Of a stretch of DNA of 64,000 nucleotides, positions 60,536-64,000 are shown piece by piece. A program made the translations under genes and the position numbers. Below the pieces are notes generated by a model. The model was not told the DNA's origin. It saw only the letters and a list, made by a program, of their open reading frames with translations, and ran no database searches. Each line of letters starts with the position of its first letter. Positions within the stretch are counted from its first letter, which is position 1. The stretch comes from Ophioderma brevispina (lineage: Eukaryota; Echinodermata; Ophiuroidea; Amphilepidida; Ophiodermatidae), in contig JAMKCH010022475.1 of the NCBI GenBank assembly GCA_023653785.1, forward strand, positions 31,041 to 95,040, given 5' to 3'.

Positions 60536-60754
60536 TGTATAGACTTCAGCAAACTATTAACTAAAGATATTACAATGGGCCCGTATGCGGAACCATTGTT
60601 ATAGCCAGATGTTACCACCTCCACGATTCGGGTTGAGTAACAAAATACCCGTCCTCAACTAACCAGTTTACATTATGATATATGTCGTTGACCCTAGGTT
60701 TTCTTCTGAAAGCGCGGTAAATTGAATACAAATGAAGTTAAGCAATAAGTTACG

Positions 60755-61110
60755 GATTTTAAAAGACACTATCAGTGATCCACCTGAAAGACTGAAAATA
60801 TTTGAATTTTGCAGGGATAGCTTAAAAGTGATGGATAAGTCTGTACAATTATCATAAGTTATCTTTTCCAACTGAAAAATAACAGCAAAGGAAGATGTTG
60901 AGAGATTTGAATCCCCATTCAATTACGTGTTGTGAGTAAGTGTCCGTAAGGAAAGTAATGGGGATTTTAAATAGCCGATTTTGTCCTAATTGGGTTGCTT
61001 TTGGTCTTATCATTTACAGGGTATGTTAGGATACGTATACTTGTTATAAACATGCATAAACCTGTTTTTTTGATGATTTTTTCAATTTTCTGATTTAGCA
61101 AATCACTGAG
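60755..61110 (+). repeat. Dispersed repeat shared with 7305-7660
   Basis: AAAGACACTATCAGTGAT, TTTTGCAGGGATAGCTTAAA, CCCCATTCAATTACGTGTTG, GGGTATGTTAGGATACG and TTTTCTGATTTAGCAAATC in the same order. Here it lies between the inverted copies of repeat S. Confidence 0.78.
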
Positions 61111-61457
61111 AGTACCATTAATTACCACAAAGTTGTTAGGTCAAAGCTTGTCCAGCAACATTCTGGCATGATGTTTGTTTGTCTTTCTTCCTTTTCGAAT
61201 AAATGATGAAAAACATGGACAAAGTTAATTTAACACGCACTATAGAAGCTCAAGATTTATTTTTTTGCGAATGAGGATAAGTATTTTGCGCTTACGTCAT
61301 TAAAAAAGACTTCGTCTAAATCGGAGAGGTGGTAACACCTGAGTCTGTTCAACCGCGAGACAATATAACAATGGTTCTGCACTCCCAGATGAAAAGGAAT
61401 CTGAAGTGTTTTTCTACACCGCACACCGGGCCGGTAATATGACGTCAGGCCACCAGA
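61111..61457. other. Non-coding interval
   Basis: Unassigned sequence between repeat copies. No gene recognised. Confidence 0.45.
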
Positions 61458-61600
61458 CATGTTGGTGGAGCACTATACATACATTCCAGGACTACAATAC
61501 ATTAAGCTGTCAATTGATCCATGTTTAGCGATTGCACAGGGATCATTGACAGGTGAATGTATTGTACTACTGGAATGCGTCTATCGTGTCCACCAACATG
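61458..61600. mobile_element. 143-bp hairpin MITE
   Basis: CATGTTGGTGGAGCACTATA, ACATTCCAG and CTACAATAC on the left are mirrored by GTATTGTACTACTGGAATGC, CTATCGTGTCCACCAACATG on the right. Inner arms GCTGTCAATTGATCC/GGATCATTGACAGG close the hairpin. Confidence 0.87.
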
Positions 61601-61654
61601 GCTAGCTATTGAGTACGGTCTATTGAATATCTTTAGCTCTAGCGTCTAGCGTAT

Positions 61655-61810
61655 CTATTGGTCACTGATATTGGGGGAAATAAATTGAAGTGACATTTTA
61701 TTCATTTTCAAAAAAATGTGCAAGTTTTATTTGGGGCAACAGATATATGATTTTAATAATTTATTATGAATTTACGCTTGGTTTTACTCTCCTCCCGTGA
61801 TAGGGATTAC
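61655..61810 (-). repeat. Repeat family S, copy 3 (inverted)
   Basis: ATTGGTCACTGATATTGGGG through CAAGTTTTATTTGGGGCAAC and ATTTACGCTTGGTTTTACTC is the reverse complement of 60340-60535, with small indels. Confidence 0.8.
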
Positions 61811-62123
61811 GAAGCGCCAGCGCAGAAGGGCTTGGTCCATACCCTATATTTACATTTCTAGATCAAAGTTAAGCCAATGAAATAACTCACCTGCGGTCCG
61901 TTCCCGAAACTCAGTCGTAAATCTACTTGCATGCTATGGCATATCTCCAATTTGTCCAAAGCACTCTGTACTGGTGTGAAAGGTTTGTTAGGTAGGGTTG
62001 GTCGTTAACAGACATCAAACTCGAGCTTTATTTAAATCTACTGACTATAAGTGCGAAAAAGTACATATAGTGATTTGTCAGTATGGTGGTGATTTACCTT
62101 TGCTGCAGAATAAAACACCGTTT
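61811..62123. other. Non-coding interval
   Basis: No gene or repeat recognised. Confidence 0.45.
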
Positions 62124-62357
62124 GGAGTGTTTCCATAAGGTGACTCACTTCTTCTGACACGGTTTATGTGGTTTATTTCGTTAAGGTTTCCGAATTCTTA
62201 GTGTGTCAGAAAGAATGGGTCACCTTACGGAAACACCCCTCATTGACTTAAGTATTAACGGAAGACACAACCGTTGATTTTGTGTTTATTCCCGTGTTAA
62301 GGTGTCTGATTCATAAGTGTTTCAGAAAGAAGTGGGTTCACCTTACGCAACACCCCT
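62124..62357. repeat. Inverted plus direct repeat cluster
   Basis: Arm 1 GTGTTTCCATAAGGTGACTC...TTCTGACAC (62127-62160) is inverted relative to arm 2 (GTGTCAGAAAGAATGGGTCAC...ACACCCC, to 62239). Arm 2 and its preceding ~80 bp are repeated directly at 62262-62357 (TTCAGAAAGAAGTGGGTTCA, ACACCCCTAACGG). Probably two copies of one small TIR element, one truncated. Confidence 0.75.
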
Positions 62358-64000
62358 AACGGTTAATTGACACGGCTTGCATACATGTATTAATGTTTTA
62401 TCTCAACACTTTGTGACTCCTCCTAAATGGTCATTGTACCTGGTCCCATACATATTTATGTCCCCACAAAACATACATATTTCCGTATTTTAACAGACGC
62501 TAAAAATGCCTTTACAGAATAAAGCACCGCGAATCACTTTTCTTCATAGCAATCAATGGAAATATCAATTTTAGGCACACTTTCACGTTCTGGGAATTTT
62601 AAAGTCAAACTGCATCAAGCTTACGCGTATGAACCATTCGCCAAAGTACATTATGATGGCATACAAATGCTTTATCTGCCATCAAATCATTATTTTGTTC
62701 TAGAAAATATTTTAAAAATTATTAATCTCTAACCCTCGTTCCTCCATAGGGATTTGTGGTTAGCCGCCCCATTAATTTTCTTTATTTATCCTTTTTAACG
62801 TAGTTAACTTTGCCAAATGGCTTCCTTATGTTGTGTTACCAACTGTAAATGAATGAATAATGAATGGAATTTAAGTGTAAGTGCTCAAATAGACGGGTAG
62901 CGGCAGGTGCTTGAAACAAAGCTCCACACTTGTACACTGCTAAAATGAGTATGTACAAACAAAGAAAGAGCCCACAGGTTGGTTGAAACAAAGCTCCAAC
63001 ATGAGCAGATTCTTTTTTTTTTGTATCAACAAATAAGAGAGTGCCCACATAAGGCGGCCACTGTACATGCATGGCAAGTTATTAACTATATCATTTCTCC
63101 TGTGAATAAAAACAAACTTTCCTAAATAAATCACATTGTCCTTTTTTGTTTATATCATCACGACGTCATTTTTATATCATATCAGGCAAACATTTATGCA
63201 ATTAGATAGACCAGATATAGACCTTTTATTTGACGCCATAAGTACTTCTGTATGTTTTTTAAAGCATTAGAAGGGGTTGCAAACCACTCTTACGGAAATT
63301 AGAAGGGGTTTGTCCCCCCCCCCCCCCCTTCGGTGGATTTTTAAAAATGACTCCGGATTACTCCCTTCCTGAGCTGAGAAACGTTCTCAGCTTAGTAAAT
63401 ACGAGATTATAATAATTTTGGAACATGGAACAATGATCACATGTTGAGCTCTCGTTCGGAAAAAAGCCCCTCTCCACCACTGGCGAGTGCCAAATTGTGT
63501 AAACGTTTTCTCTATGGAGTGTGAACGCGCACTATGATGAATTGCGATTTATTCCGTATTGAATACACATTTGGCACTCGACGACCCTCTCTAGTCACCT
63601 CCTTGTTTAAAAGCTCATTATGACTCGCGAATGCTGATCCATTGAAAATAGCATTCTTGTAAGAGCCAATGTGAAATATTTTTCCTTGAAAGAGAAAACT
63701 CGAATTAAATAATTATGTGCTGTTTGTACATACGAACTACAAATTTCTAAACATGTTTTCACTATAATTATTGAATATTGTGTTTTCACTTTAACTTGAC
63801 TGTATCAAAATGTTTTTAGTGTTTCTAAGCAATATTGACTGACCTGATAAAATCAAAATCTCAATGATTCCGCTTTGCCATCCTTGAGTCATTTTGAGAT
63901 AATGGAGTGGCTAAATTAAAAGGAGACATGTGTAATGTTTCATACGGGATAAAAGGTGACTAAAAATCGTTCAAAGGTCATCCTGGAGTAAAAAAGTATA
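62358..64000. other. Gene-poor end of window
   Basis: AT-rich sequence with a C homopolymer (63314-63327) and a short duplication of ATTAGAAGGGGTT (63268, 63299). No exon or RNA gene recognised. Confidence 0.5.

Overview
The window is animal nuclear DNA. Genes are split by GT-AG introns, most of the sequence is AT-rich non-coding DNA, and it holds microsatellites, satellites, many small inverted-repeat transposons, a CR1-like LINE, a Penelope-like element and a Crypton-type tyrosine-recombinase element. The gene families (tandem cholinesterase-like membrane protein, P-loop sulfotransferase-like protein, leucine-rich-repeat GPCR) and this mix of elements fit a marine invertebrate, probably a non-vertebrate deuterostome (hemichordate, echinoderm or amphioxus). 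That placement is an inference; no single marker proves it.

Layout. 1-16.6 kb: a plus-strand gene, open at its 5' end, encoding at least two carboxylesterase/cholinesterase domains in tandem, an acidic linker and one C-terminal transmembrane helix. Three exons are visible (2-1465, 13091-14833, 16143-16551). Domain 1 keeps Ser/Glu/His; domain 2 has lost at least the nucleophile (Gly) and the His (Tyr). Its 11.6-kb intron holds tandem segmental duplications, a 280-bp hairpin MITE with an internal empty-site paralogue, a TTAA-flanked MITE, and a 1.1-kb nested palindrome built from the 10-mer CAACGCGTTG. 16.6-25.7 kb: foldback elements, (TA)n and (GT)n tracts and a ~145-bp satellite. 25.7-27 kb: LINE and Penelope-like fragments, minus strand. 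27.2-28.1 kb: a minus-strand P-loop sulfotransferase-like gene with one frameshift. 28.4-41.5 kb: a 77-bp minisatellite, a four-copy repeat family and gene-poor DNA. 41.6-44.9 kb: a decayed but nearly full-length CR1-like LINE. 45-51 kb: a second copy of the TTAA MITE and a large foldback. 52-59.8 kb: remnants of a leucine-rich-repeat GPCR (LRR part, then TM6-TM7) separated by a Crypton-like element. 59.8-64 kb: more hairpins and dispersed repeats.

The three host genes show no functional link to one another. Four frameshifts in host-like genes (two in esterase domain 1, one in the sulfotransferase, one in the GPCR) all fit one missing base each, so base-level assembly error should be considered before calling these genes broken. 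Everything here comes from reading the sequence; no database search was run.
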